NCBI RefSeq assembly: GCF_035917455.1
Contig: NZ_CP109078.1
Location: 3,844,001-3,908,000 of the forward strand
DNA length: 64,000 bases
Reading direction: 5' to 3'
Source of the DNA: Micromonospora sp. NBC_01796
GTDB lineage: Bacteria; Actinomycetota; Actinomycetes; Mycobacteriales; Micromonosporaceae
Position numbers and translations under genes: made by a program. The notes below the pieces were generated by a model, which was given only the letters and a program-made list of their open reading frames with translations, had not been told where the DNA came from and searched no databases. This document shows, one piece after another, positions 36,886 through 45,064 of the stretch (position 1 is the first letter of the stretch; each line of letters opens with the position of its first letter).

Positions 36886-36926
36886 AGTCCAGGTGCCCGT
36901 CGGAGGTGCAATTCGAGGAGGCCCGG

Positions 36927-37763
36927 ATGCCCGTCGGCTGGGAGTGGGACGAGACGCTGTTCCGGGGCAGTGCGCCCTACTACGAGGCGGGCCGGCTGCC
37001 GTACGCCCCCGGGGTGGTCGACGCGCTGACCGACGCGCTGGCGCTCGACGGCACCGGGCGGCTGCTCGACGTCGGCTGCGGGCCCGGCACCGCCACCCTG
37101 CCGCTGGCCGGCTCGTTCGAGGAGGCCGTGGGGGTCGACCCGGACACCGACATGCTCGCCGAGGCCCGGCGGCGTGCCGAGCGTGCCGGCATCGGCAACG
37201 TCCGATGGGTACGCGCCCGCGCCGAGGACCTGCCCGCCGGTCTCGGCACCTTCCGGGTGGCGATGTTCGCGCAGTCCTTCCACTGGATGGCGCGTGACCG
37301 GGTGGCCACGACGATTCGCGGCATGCTTCAACCGGGCGGTGCTTTCGTCCAGCTCAGCGACGTCAAGGAGCCGGTGTCGACAACCGACCTCCCGTTCCCG
37401 GCGCCCCCGTACGCCGCCATCGCCGAACTCGTACGCGACTACCTGGGACCGGTACGCCGAGCCGGTCAGGGCGTGCTGCGCAGCGGGACACCCGGCGACG
37501 AGGCGGCCGTGCTGAGCCGGGCGGGCTTTGCCGCTCCACTGCGGTTGCGGGTGCCGGCCGGCGCCGTGTTGGAGCGGTCGGTGGACGACGTGGTCGCCAC
37601 GGTCTACTCACTCTCCTTCTCCGCGCCCCACCTCTTCGGCGAGCGCCGGGAACGTTTCGAGGACGACCTCCGGAGACTGCTGCATCGGGCGGCGGACCAC
37701 GGCAGGTTCGCGCAGCGGGTGCCCGACAGTGAACTGTTCGTCTGGCGTACGACGGATCGCTAG
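36927..37763 (+). CDS. SAM-dependent class I methyltransferase
   Basis: A 278-residue cytoplasmic methyltransferase. Motif I LLDVGCGPGTATLPLA (residues about 47-62) binds S-adenosylmethionine, with motif II acidic VGVDPDTDMLAEA and a post-motif FAQSFHWM, the methyltransferase type 11/25 pattern. The C-terminal 100 residues form a variable substrate domain. The ATG at 36927 is chosen because GAGGAGG ends six bases upstream. The substrate is unknown and the neighbours give no pathway. Confidence 0.85.
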   Translation: MPVGWEWDETLFRGSAPYYEAGRLPYAPGVVDALTDALALDGTGRLLDVGCGPGTATLPLAGSFEEAVGVDPDTDMLAEARRRAERAGIGNVRWVRARAEDLPAGLGTFRVAMFAQSFHWMARDRVATTIRGMLQPGGAFVQLSDVKEPVSTTDLPFPAPPYAAIAELVRDYLGPVRRAGQGVLRSGTPGDEAAVLSRAGFAAPLRLRVPAGAVLERSVDDVVATVYSLSFSAPHLFGERRERFEDDLRRLLHRAADHGRFAQRVPDSELFVWRTTDR

Positions 37764-38128
37764 CCGGTACGGGCGGGGTGACGGTTCCGACGCCCCCGTT
37801 AGTTGCCGGAACCATCACCCTCGCGGCCGGTGCCGGCCCCCCGACACCACACCCCCGGCACCAGGAGGATGGTGCCGGCCCTTCGCCCCCGACAGCGCTC
37901 GTCGGTACTGGAACCAGCTTGACCAACTCGGTCGGAATCCGGAATGGGTTGACCTTGTCCCGGACATGTCGGTAGCTGTCCGGCCTGCTCAGGACGGGTG
38001 TGGACGATCTGTCCGGGACGACCGGAGGGGGTATGCGGGCTGGGGCTCCGGCTTGCGCGGGTGCCGGGCATCGACGTGTACTGGTGCGGAAGGGTGTCTG
38101 ACGGTGACCAGTACCTCGGGGGGAACGC
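37764..38128. other. 365-bp intergenic region with hairpins and a 9-bp inverted repeat
   Basis: No gene seen. It contains a terminator-like hairpin (37776-37820), a second hairpin CCGGCACC/GGTGCCGG (37855-37878) with AGGAGG in its loop, and the inverted repeat GTCCCGGAC (37957-37965) / GTCCGGGAC (38011-38019), which may be an operator for the regulator-like gene downstream. Confidence 0.45.
37776..37820 (+). terminator. hairpin after the methyltransferase gene
   Basis: A 14-base stem with one mismatch (GGGTGACGGTTCCG against CGGAACCATCACCC) and a 17-base loop, starting 12 bases after the stop. Confidence 0.55.
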
Positions 38129-39172
38129 GTGTTGCGCAACGACGCCGACCGGACCGACGTCGCGTCGGTGGCCACGGCCGGCGACTACGTCGCACTGCTG
38201 CGAGGCATCCGGGAAGAGTCCGGACTGACCTATCGGGAGATCGAGCGCCGCTCCGCGGCTGCCGGCCACTGGTTGCCACGGAGCACGCTGGCGAACTCGC
38301 TCGGTCGCGCCACCCTGCCCCGTGAGGATCTGGTGGTCGCGCTGCTGACCGCCTGCGGCCGAAAGCCGGGGGAGGTGCAGTGCTGGCTGTCGGTCCGGGA
38401 ACGGATCGCGGTCGGCCAGGTCGAGCGGGCAACGGCCGCCTCGGCGGATCCGCCCTCGACAGGCTCGCCCTCGGCGGCCTCGACCCCGCCGGCCTCGACC
38501 CCGCCGGAGCTTGGGAGGCGGCGCTGGCGGCTGCGTGGTCGGCGGGCGGCGATCCTCATGACGTGTGTGCTGCTCACCGCCCTGGCGGCTGTTTTTGTGG
38601 TGGCGGTCGGGCCGTCCGCCAACGCCCGGCGTACGGAGGTTCCGCTGCTGCTGTCGGGTTCCTGCCCGGCCGCTCTGGAGATGGGGGCGAACAGTCGCTG
38701 CGTACAGGAGTTGCAGGAGCGGTTGCAGGCCCACGGCTTCGGCCTGCCGGCGGATGGCTGGTTCGGGCCGTACACCGGAACCCGGGTGATGGCGTTCCAG
38801 GTCATGTCCGGGCTGCCGTCGACGGCGATCGTGGACGAGCGGGTGAAACGCGCCCTGTACGCCGAGCCGATCAACGCCCCCTCCTGGCCGAGGAGCGAGA
38901 TCAAGCGGACTCTGCGGGAGGCGTTCCCGGAGGATCCGGCCAGCGCGGTGCAGCTTGCCACCTGCCTGTCACAGCTTGACCCGTACTGGATCCAGGGTGC
39001 TCCGGACGGGTCGCGGCGGTGGGGGCTCTTCCAGTTCTCCGACCGGGAGCTGATCGCGCTCGGGGTCGAGCCCCGGGTGGCGCTGGACCTGCGGTGGAAC
39101 GTGCAGGCGGCCCGGACCGTGTGGAGCCGTACCGGGGACTTCCGGCACTGGAAGTGTGCCGCCCCGATCTGA
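38129..39172 (+). CDS. HTH - transmembrane - peptidoglycan-binding - lysozyme-like fusion
   Basis: A 347-residue protein with an unusual order. A cytoplasmic helix-turn-helix of the actinobacterial XRE type (about 18-95: LLRGIREESGLTYREIERRS, LPRSTLANSLGRATLP) is followed by a Pro/Ser/Thr linker, one membrane helix (about 142-162, ILMTCVLLTALAAVFVVAVG) and a PG_binding_1 domain (about 178-235: RCVQELQERLQAHGFGLP, DGWFGPYTGTRVMAFQ). A lysozyme/transglycosylase-like end lies at about 255-345 (DPYWIQGAPDGSRRWGLFQF). GTG 38129 follows GGGGGGAA. It could relay wall status to DNA (inference); a clear catalytic Glu is not obvious in the last domain. Confidence 0.85.
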   Translation: MLRNDADRTDVASVATAGDYVALLRGIREESGLTYREIERRSAAAGHWLPRSTLANSLGRATLPREDLVVALLTACGRKPGEVQCWLSVRERIAVGQVERATAASADPPSTGSPSAASTPPASTPPELGRRRWRLRGRRAAILMTCVLLTALAAVFVVAVGPSANARRTEVPLLLSGSCPAALEMGANSRCVQELQERLQAHGFGLPADGWFGPYTGTRVMAFQVMSGLPSTAIVDERVKRALYAEPINAPSWPRSEIKRTLREAFPEDPASAVQLATCLSQLDPYWIQGAPDGSRRWGLFQFSDRELIALGVEPRVALDLRWNVQAARTVWSRTGDFRHWKCAAPI

Positions 39173-39191
39173 GCCGGCCGCTCCGGGGATC

Positions 39192-39557
39192 TCAGGAGAT
39201 GTACTGGAGGATCACGTTGTGTACGTGGTGGCTCTTCTGGTCACCGCGGAACTCGACCTCGTACGTGTGCGTACCGACGTGGATGGCGATCGCGCCGGTG
39301 GAGAAGAAGGACCCGCCCCAGGACTTGTTGCTCACCACGCTCACACTCGTGATCTTCGAGTACGGGATGCTGGTGATGGCGAACTTCTTGCCGACGAACG
39401 ACTTGTCCTGGATGATCACCCGGCGGTTGGTCAGGCCGATGAAGCCGGTGCCGGTGCCGATCGCGTCGTAGACCGCGATGATCTGCTCACCGTCGAGCAG
39501 CCCGCTCTGGATCTGCTGGAACTGCTCGCGCCGGTCGTACGTGACGTTGTTTGCCAT
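39192..39557 (-). CDS. bacterial PH-domain protein
   Basis: A 121-residue single-domain protein of the bacterial pleckstrin-homology type (LLDGEQIIAVYDAIGTG, FIGLTNRRVIIQDKSFVG, IPYSKITSVSVVSNKS, then an amphipathic C-terminal helix). These small proteins form oligomeric rings; their role is not settled. Its composition is milder and less GC-rich than the neighbours. The ATG is set by TACCCT-N7 upstream. Convergent with the HTH fusion gene 19 bp away. Confidence 0.85.
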   Translation of the reverse strand: MANNVTYDRREQFQQIQSGLLDGEQIIAVYDAIGTGTGFIGLTNRRVIIQDKSFVGKKFAITSIPYSKITSVSVVSNKSWGGSFFSTGAIAIHVGTHTYEVEFRGDQKSHHVHNVILQYIS

Positions 39558-39564
39558 ACGGCCG

Positions 39565-39570
39565 AGGGTA
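39565..39570 (-). promoter_or_regulatory. leaderless -10 of the PH-domain gene
   Basis: TACCCT-N7-ATG on the minus strand; no ribosome site. Confidence 0.5.
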
Positions 39571-39649
39571 GGAGCGGCCCGCCACCCGGCCCCGCCCCGC
39601 CGTTGCCCGTGGTGATGGTTCAGCTCGGGCGGAGCGGGTAACCCCCGCC

Positions 39650-40843
39650 GTGATCTCGGTCCGGATCGGCTCCGTCCGTCAGCGCGCTCCCGCGCTGCCG
39701 GCCGACTCGATCACGAAACGCATCGACGGGATCCTTGCCGGCTGGGCGGAGGCGAGCAGGACCAAACTGCGCGACCGGTTCCGTCAGCTCGAGATCAACA
39801 TCATGGTCGCGGTCCAGGCCGGTGTCGCGGCGGCGCTCGCCTGGGGCATAGCGCACGAGGTCCTGAACACCCCGCAACCGGTGTTCGCGCCCGCGGCCGC
39901 GGTGGGCACGATCGCCTCGTCCGTGGGTCAGCGCCTGCCCCGGACCATCGCGCTGATCCTCGGGGTAGCCGTGGGCATCGGGTTCGGCGACCTGTTGATG
40001 CTGCTCGCCGGCAACGGTCCATGGCAGTTGGGGGTGATCGTCGGGCTCGCCGTGATCGGCGCGCTCCTGCTCAGTGGCCGGGGCGTGCTGGTGGCACAGG
40101 CGGGCGGTACGGCGGTGCTGATCGCGGCCCTCTCCCCCGAGGTGGGCGAGCTCGAGTACCCACGGTTCGTGGACGCCCTGATCGGTGGCGGGGTGGGGTT
40201 GGTGGTCGTCCTCCTGCTCCTGCCGCTGAATCCGCGTCGGGTGGTGCAGCGGGCGGCCAGCTATCCGATCGAGGAGTTGGCCCGGCAGTTGAAGGTGACC
40301 GCGCAGGCACTGAGCGACCGGAACGAGGCCCGGCTCGGTCAGGCGGTGGAGGGGCTCGGGGCGATCGAGTCGGATCTGGAGAACCTGAAGACGGCGGTGG
40401 AGGGGGCGAAGGAGGTGGTCCAGCTCTCGCCCGCACGATGGCACCGGCGGCAGACGCTGGCGCTGTTCGCCCAGGGGGCCGAGCACATGGACCACGCGGT
40501 GTGGAGCAGTCGCGGCCTGGCCCGGCGTGCGGTCGGACTGATCGAGGACAACGAGCCACTGCCGGCGGGTCTGCCGATCGCGGTCGACCGGCTCTCCGAG
40601 GCGGTGCTCATGCTGCACGACGAGTTCCGTCACGGCCGGGTTCCGGAGGAGGCGCGCAGACGGGTGCTCCGTGCGGTCCACGAGGCCACCCTCGCGTACG
40701 AGGACGGGGTCGAGCTGTCGGGCGCGGCGGTCGTGGCCCAGGTCAGATCCGCGGCCACCGACCTGTTGCGGGCGACCGGGATCGACAACGACGATGCCAA
40801 CCGGTTGATCCACCAGGCGGCCGAGTCCGCCGTCGGGTCGTGA
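39650..40843 (+). CDS. FUSC-like inner-membrane protein (aromatic acid exporter-like)
   Basis: A 397-residue protein. Residues about 45-195 hold five to six transmembrane helices (IMVAVQAGVAAALAWG, TIALILGVAVGIGFGDLL, LGVIVGLAVIGALLLSG, ALIGGGVGLVVVLLLLP) ending in LNPRRVVQRA. The remaining 200 residues are a helical cytoplasmic domain. This is the FUSC/ArAE layout of putative aromatic acid exporters; no partner subunits are adjacent. The GTG start at 39650 is not backed by a good ribosome site, and a later start before the first helix is possible. Confidence 0.8.
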   Translation: MISVRIGSVRQRAPALPADSITKRIDGILAGWAEASRTKLRDRFRQLEINIMVAVQAGVAAALAWGIAHEVLNTPQPVFAPAAAVGTIASSVGQRLPRTIALILGVAVGIGFGDLLMLLAGNGPWQLGVIVGLAVIGALLLSGRGVLVAQAGGTAVLIAALSPEVGELEYPRFVDALIGGGVGLVVVLLLLPLNPRRVVQRAASYPIEELARQLKVTAQALSDRNEARLGQAVEGLGAIESDLENLKTAVEGAKEVVQLSPARWHRRQTLALFAQGAEHMDHAVWSSRGLARRAVGLIEDNEPLPAGLPIAVDRLSEAVLMLHDEFRHGRVPEEARRRVLRAVHEATLAYEDGVELSGAAVVAQVRSAATDLLRATGIDNDDANRLIHQAAESAVGS

Positions 40844-40860
40844 GGGGACGCCCGGCGGGG

Positions 40861-41175
40861 TCAGTCGCTGCTGGTGACGCCGCGGTAGACGTCCTCGATC
40901 CGGGCGGCGAGGGTGACCACGTTCTCGGTGATCGTGTCCTCGTCGGGCGCACCGATCTTGATCTGGGTGTGGCCGTCGAGTCGGCGGATCTCGGGGCGGA
41001 TGTGCACCGCGTCTGCCACGATCTTGATACGTTCGGTCAGCGCCGCGTGCTGGGTGTCGTCGAGAATGAGGGTGCGCTTGAGTTGGCGCCCCTCGCGAAG
41101 CCAGCCGGGCAGTAGGGTGAGCGCGTCTGTCAGGTAGTCACGCTGGGATCGATTGCGCCAGAGCGCACGCTTCAC
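40861..41175 (-). CDS. pterin-4a-carbinolamine dehydratase-like protein, degenerate
   Basis: A 104-residue protein with the outline of PCD/DCoH: LLPGWLREGRQLKRTLILDD at the N-terminus, a helix, then VHIRPEIRRLDGHTQIKI and a final helix (TENVVTLAARIEDV). The family's catalytic HH-P motif reads His58-Ile-Arg-Pro, and the later His/Trp is missing, so dehydratase activity is doubtful. The GTG at 41175 is chosen because GGGAGG ends four bases before it. It is convergent with the FUSC-like gene and divergent from the NUDIX gene. It may be a structural or regulatory relative (inference). Confidence 0.6.
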   Translation of the reverse strand: MKRALWRNRSQRDYLTDALTLLPGWLREGRQLKRTLILDDTQHAALTERIKIVADAVHIRPEIRRLDGHTQIKIGAPDEDTITENVVTLAARIEDVYRGVTSSD

Positions 41176-41431
41176 GATGCCTCCCAAGCGTCGTTGCCGG
41201 CTTGTGGCCAAATCGTCGCTATCCCGTGTCCTAGTCGGTGCCCCCTAGTCTGTCGCCGGCCGGCTGGTGTGTCCACGTCCACAGTTCCGTGTTCTTTTGC
41301 CCTACGGTCTACCCAAGGCACCCGAACCGCCGATTGATCTGGCACCGTTGATGCCCGTGCAGACCGAACGGGCGAGTGGGGACGACAGTGGCGGTTACAG
41401 CAGCGATTCATCTGATCACGCAACGCGAAGA

Positions 41432-41827
41432 ATGAGGGTTATTGTCGGGGCCGCCATCATCGAGGGCGGACGCGTACTCGGCTGTGCTCGGGCGAAACCG
41501 CCGGAGGTAGCTGGAAAATGGGAGTTTCCCGGCGGGAAAGTCGAACCCGGTGAAACCGAGGTCGCCGCGCTGGTCCGGGAGTGTGTCGAGGAACTGGCCG
41601 TACGGATCGAGGTCGGCGACCGGGTCGGTACGGACGTCCCGCTCGCCCACGGCCGGGCGGTTCTCCGGATCTACCGGGCCCGGCTCCTCGGCGGGGACCA
41701 GCCGCAACGCCTCGAGCACGCCGAGCTGCGGTGGCTCGCTGCCGACGAGCTCGACCAGGTGCCCTGGCTGCCCGCGGACGAGCCGATCGTGGACGCCCTC
41801 CGCCCACTGCTGACCGCCACCGACTAG
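41432..41827 (+). CDS. NUDIX hydrolase, MutT-like
   Basis: A 131-residue pyrophosphohydrolase. The Nudix box is complete from GKVEPGETEVAALVRE to CVEELAV (about 35-58), with the REx2EE glutamates that bind Mg2+. The N-terminal VIVGAAIIEGGRVLGCARA and KWEFPGGK are typical of MutT-type enzymes that cleanse oxidised nucleotides. ATG 41432 gives the family's usual length; ATG 41351 would add a 27-residue polar extension. Followed by a strong terminator. Confidence 0.9.
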   Translation: MRVIVGAAIIEGGRVLGCARAKPPEVAGKWEFPGGKVEPGETEVAALVRECVEELAVRIEVGDRVGTDVPLAHGRAVLRIYRARLLGGDQPQRLEHAELRWLAADELDQVPWLPADEPIVDALRPLLTATD

Positions 41828-42001
41828 CGGTACGGAAGCACGTCGGCGACCGCGTACCGGGCGGGAGTGGTCCTGGACGGTATCCGTCAGTCGTGGAGAA
41901 ATGCACCGGGGAATGCGTTGATCGGCGGATGAGCGGGGTGTCGTACCAGAAGGGCCTGGAAGGGGCTGTCATGCCCCAATGGGTGTTGTGACCGGAATAC
42001 G

Positions 42002-42035
42002 ACGAGGGATCGGCGGACAACCGCCGATCCCTCGT
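42002..42035. terminator. bidirectional terminator between the NUDIX gene and sdhB
   Basis: ACGAGGGATCGGCGG (42002-42016) pairs perfectly with CCGCCGATCCCTCGT (42021-42035) around a 4-base loop. Confidence 0.9.
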
Positions 42036-42059
42036 TGACGTACGGCTGAATGCGCCGAA

Positions 42060-43100
42060 TCAGTCCTTCTGGTCCGGGTGCGCGTAGTTCAGGTGGTCGG
42101 CCGGCAACGGGAAGCTCACGTCGTCACCGAAGGGCGACGGCGCGGCCGGCCGGTCGAAGGTGAACTCGCTGAGCGGCATCTTGCCCCGCTCGTCCACCAT
42201 GGGGGTGGTCGGGTGTGGCACCTGCCGGTGCCAGTTCACCCCGCGCTGCCCCTGCTCCTCGGCTGCCACGTCACCGGACGCGCCCCCGTGGGAATGCGCC
42301 TCGGGGACGGCCGGATCGGTGCGTGCACCGCTCTCGTTGCCGTCCGTCTGACCCCGTCGGAATATCTTGCTACCAAGCCACACAAGAGGATCGTACCTGC
42401 GATCGACCACGCGTTCCTTCATCGGGATGATCGCGTTGTCTGTGATCTTGATGTGCTCGGGGCAAACCTCCGAGCAGCACTTGGTGATGTTGCAGTAGCC
42501 GAGGCCCTGGGACGCCTGGGCGTACTCCTTGCGGTCGGTCTTGGTGTCCAGCGGGTGCATGTCCAGCTCGGCGGCCCGGATGAAGTAACGCGGGCCGGAG
42601 AACGCGACCTTGTTCTCCTCGTGGTCACGTACCACGTGGCAGGTGTTCTGGCACAGGAAGCACTCGATGCACTTGCGGAACTCCTGCGACCGCTCGACGT
42701 CGACCTGCTTCATCCGGTAGTCGCCGGGGGCGACGTCCGTCGGCGGGGCGAACGCGGGCGTCTCACGGGCCTTCTCGTAGTTGAACGAGACGTCCGTGAC
42801 CAGGTCCCGGATCACCGGGAACGTACGCAGCGGGGTGACCGTGACCGTGTCGGTCTCCTCGAAGGTCGACATCCGGGTCATGCAGCCCAGCCGGGGCATG
42901 CCGTTGATCTCCATCGAGCAGGAGCCGCACTTGCCGGCCTTGCAGTTCCAGCGGCAGGCCAGGTCGGGCGCCTCGGTGGCCTGGAGTCGGTGGATGACGT
43001 CGAGGACAACCTCGCCCTCGTTCACCTCGATCTGGTAGTCCTGCAGGTCGCCGCCGGTCTCGTCGCCCCGCCAGACCTTGAAGTGGCGCTTGGTGCCCAT
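42060..43100 (-). CDS. sdhB: succinate dehydrogenase iron-sulfur subunit
   Basis: A 346-residue electron-transfer subunit. The plant-type [2Fe-2S] site is CRWNCKAGKCGSCSMEING (about 49-67) plus Cys73. The C-terminal [4Fe-4S]/[3Fe-4S] motifs are KCIECFLCQNTCH (about 143) and CNITKCCSEVCPEH (about 203). Core homology ends near residue 240, and about 100 more residues follow, hydrophilic and rich in His, Pro, Gly and Asp, less GC-rich than the core. The gene starts within the stop of sdhA (TAATG), so translation is coupled. Passes electrons from SdhA to menaquinone through SdhC. Confidence 0.95.
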   Translation of the reverse strand: MGTKRHFKVWRGDETGGDLQDYQIEVNEGEVVLDVIHRLQATEAPDLACRWNCKAGKCGSCSMEINGMPRLGCMTRMSTFEETDTVTVTPLRTFPVIRDLVTDVSFNYEKARETPAFAPPTDVAPGDYRMKQVDVERSQEFRKCIECFLCQNTCHVVRDHEENKVAFSGPRYFIRAAELDMHPLDTKTDRKEYAQASQGLGYCNITKCCSEVCPEHIKITDNAIIPMKERVVDRRYDPLVWLGSKIFRRGQTDGNESGARTDPAVPEAHSHGGASGDVAAEEQGQRGVNWHRQVPHPTTPMVDERGKMPLSEFTFDRPAAPSPFGDDVSFPLPADHLNYAHPDQKD

Positions 43101-45055
43101 TACTTGCCCGCCTCCTCAGCGTGCACGCCGCCGGTGCGTACGCCCTCGCTGAGGGCATCGAAGTCGGCCAGCTCGTCTTCGGTCAGGTACTTGGACAGCT
43201 CGGTGCGGTCGAAGAGCTGGATCAGCTCCGCCCGCATCTTCGGCAGGGGCTTGTGCTCCAGCCGTACCTTGTCGCCGTCGAGCGAGCAGACCAGGTTGAC
43301 CATGCGCCAGTCCGGCGCCATCTTCGGGAAGTCCTCCCGGGTGTGCCCGCCGCGCGACTCCTCGCGCTCCAGCGCCGCCTTCGCGGTGCACTCCGAGACG
43401 ATCAGCATGTTGCGCAGGTCGAGCGCCAGGTGCCAGCCCGGGTTGTACCGCCGGCCCCCGGTCGCACCCACCTTCGCCACCCGCTCCCGCAGGTCGGCCA
43501 GGCGGACCAGGGCGTCCTCCAGCTCGCCCTTGCGCCGGATGATGCCGACCAGGTCGCCCATCACCGCCTGGAGGTCCTGCTGCAGCTTGTACGGGTTCTC
43601 GCCGTCCGGCCGCTCCAGCGGAGCCAGGGCCCGGTCCACCGAGGCCGCGACGTCGGTCGCCGACACCTTCGGGCGCGAGGTCAGCCCGTCGGCGTACGAG
43701 GCGGCGTGGCCGCCCGCGCGCCGGCCGAAGACCAGCAGGTCGGACAGCGAGTTGCCGCCGAGCCGGTTGGAGCCGTGCATCCCGCCGGAGACCTCACCGG
43801 CGGCGAACAGCCCGTGGATGTGACCGTGTGCCGCCGCGGTGTCCGGGTCGACCTCGACCCCGCCCATCACGTAGTGGCAGGTCGGACCGACCTCCATCGG
43901 CTGCTTGGTGATGTCGACGTCGGCCAGCTCCTTGAACTGGTGGTACATCGACGGAAGTCGCCGCTTGACCTCCTCGGCCGGCAGCCGGCTGGCGATGTCC
44001 AGGTAGACGCCACCGGCCGGGGTGCCGCGCCCCGCCTTCACCTCGCTGTTGATCGCGCGGGCGACCTCGTCGCGGGGGAGCAGCTCGGGCGGGCGCCGGT
44101 TGTTGTCCGGGTCGGAGTACCAGCGGTCCGCCTCCTCCTCGGTCTCCGCGTACTGCTTGCGGAAGACGTCGGGGACGTAGTCGAACATGAACCGCTTGCC
44201 GTCGGAGTTCTTCAGGACGCCGCCGTCACCCCGGACCGACTCGGTGACCAGGATGCCCTTCACCGACGGCGGCCAGACCATGCCGGTCGGGTGGAACTGG
44301 AGGAACTCCATGTTGATCAGGGTGGCGCCGGCGCGCAGGGCCAGCGCGTGCCCGTCCCCGGTGTACTCCCAGGAGTTCGAGGTGACCTTGTACGACTTGC
44401 CGACCCCGCCGGTGGCGAGGACCACGGACGGCGCCTCGAACAGGACGAACTCGCCGGACTCCCGGTAGTAGCCGAACGCCCCGGCGACCCGGGGGCCGTC
44501 CGGGCCGGACGAGTCGAGCAGCAGCTCGGTGATGGTGGTCTCGGCGAACACCTTGATCCGGGCGTCGTAGTCGCCGAACTCCCGCTTGTCCTCCTGCTGC
44601 AGCGAGACGATCTTCTGCTGCAGGGTACGGATCAGTTCCAGCCCGGTCCGGTCACCGACGTGCGCCAGGCGCGGGTACTCGTGGCCACCGAAGTTGCGCT
44701 GCGAGATCTTGCCGTCCTTGGTGCGGTCGAAGAGCGCACCGTACGTCTCCAGCTCCCAGATCCGCTGCGGCGACTCCTTCGCGTGCAGCTCGGCCATCCG
44801 GAAGTTGTTCAGGAACTTGCCGCCGCGCATGGTGTCCCGGAAGTGGACCTGCCAGTTGTCCCGGCTGTTCACGTTCCCCATGGCCGCCGCCGCGCCGCCC
44901 TCGGCCATCACCGTGTGGGCCTTGCCGAACAGCGACTTGGAGATGATCGCGGTGCGCTTGCCGGCCATCCGGGCCTCGATCGCCGCCCGCAGGCCGGCGC
45001 CGCCGGCCCCGATCACGACGACATCGTAGTGGTGCCGTTCGATTCGCGTAGTCAT
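43100..45055 (-). CDS. sdhA: succinate dehydrogenase flavoprotein subunit
   Basis: A 651-residue catalytic subunit that oxidises succinate to fumarate in the TCA cycle and respiratory chain. FAD-binding GAGGAGLRAAIEARMAG (residues about 17-33), the flavinylation-site region SLFGKAHTVMAEGGAAAA with its His, fumarate-site Arg/His (GRGTPAGGVYLDI, NRLGGNSLSDLLVFGRRAG) and the C-terminal helical domain are all present. Ten bases after sdhC and overlapping sdhB by one base, within the sdhCAB operon. Actinobacterial Sdh of this form uses menaquinone. Confidence 0.97.
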   Translation of the reverse strand: MTTRIERHHYDVVVIGAGGAGLRAAIEARMAGKRTAIISKSLFGKAHTVMAEGGAAAAMGNVNSRDNWQVHFRDTMRGGKFLNNFRMAELHAKESPQRIWELETYGALFDRTKDGKISQRNFGGHEYPRLAHVGDRTGLELIRTLQQKIVSLQQEDKREFGDYDARIKVFAETTITELLLDSSGPDGPRVAGAFGYYRESGEFVLFEAPSVVLATGGVGKSYKVTSNSWEYTGDGHALALRAGATLINMEFLQFHPTGMVWPPSVKGILVTESVRGDGGVLKNSDGKRFMFDYVPDVFRKQYAETEEEADRWYSDPDNNRRPPELLPRDEVARAINSEVKAGRGTPAGGVYLDIASRLPAEEVKRRLPSMYHQFKELADVDITKQPMEVGPTCHYVMGGVEVDPDTAAAHGHIHGLFAAGEVSGGMHGSNRLGGNSLSDLLVFGRRAGGHAASYADGLTSRPKVSATDVAASVDRALAPLERPDGENPYKLQQDLQAVMGDLVGIIRRKGELEDALVRLADLRERVAKVGATGGRRYNPGWHLALDLRNMLIVSECTAKAALEREESRGGHTREDFPKMAPDWRMVNLVCSLDGDKVRLEHKPLPKMRAELIQLFDRTELSKYLTEDELADFDALSEGVRTGGVHAEEAGK

Positions 45056-45064
45056 GTCAGGCCC

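Larger units (their letters stand above)
36631..36926. other. gene-free spacer with ychF 3'-end remnants
   Basis: 296 bp with no credible gene. It holds an exact 21-bp copy of the ychF 3' end (36710-36730), preceded by GGCGACG as in ychF but not in register, and a shorter diverged copy (36862-36876, then a related tail). The composition is mixed, suggesting scar sequence. Confidence 0.6.
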
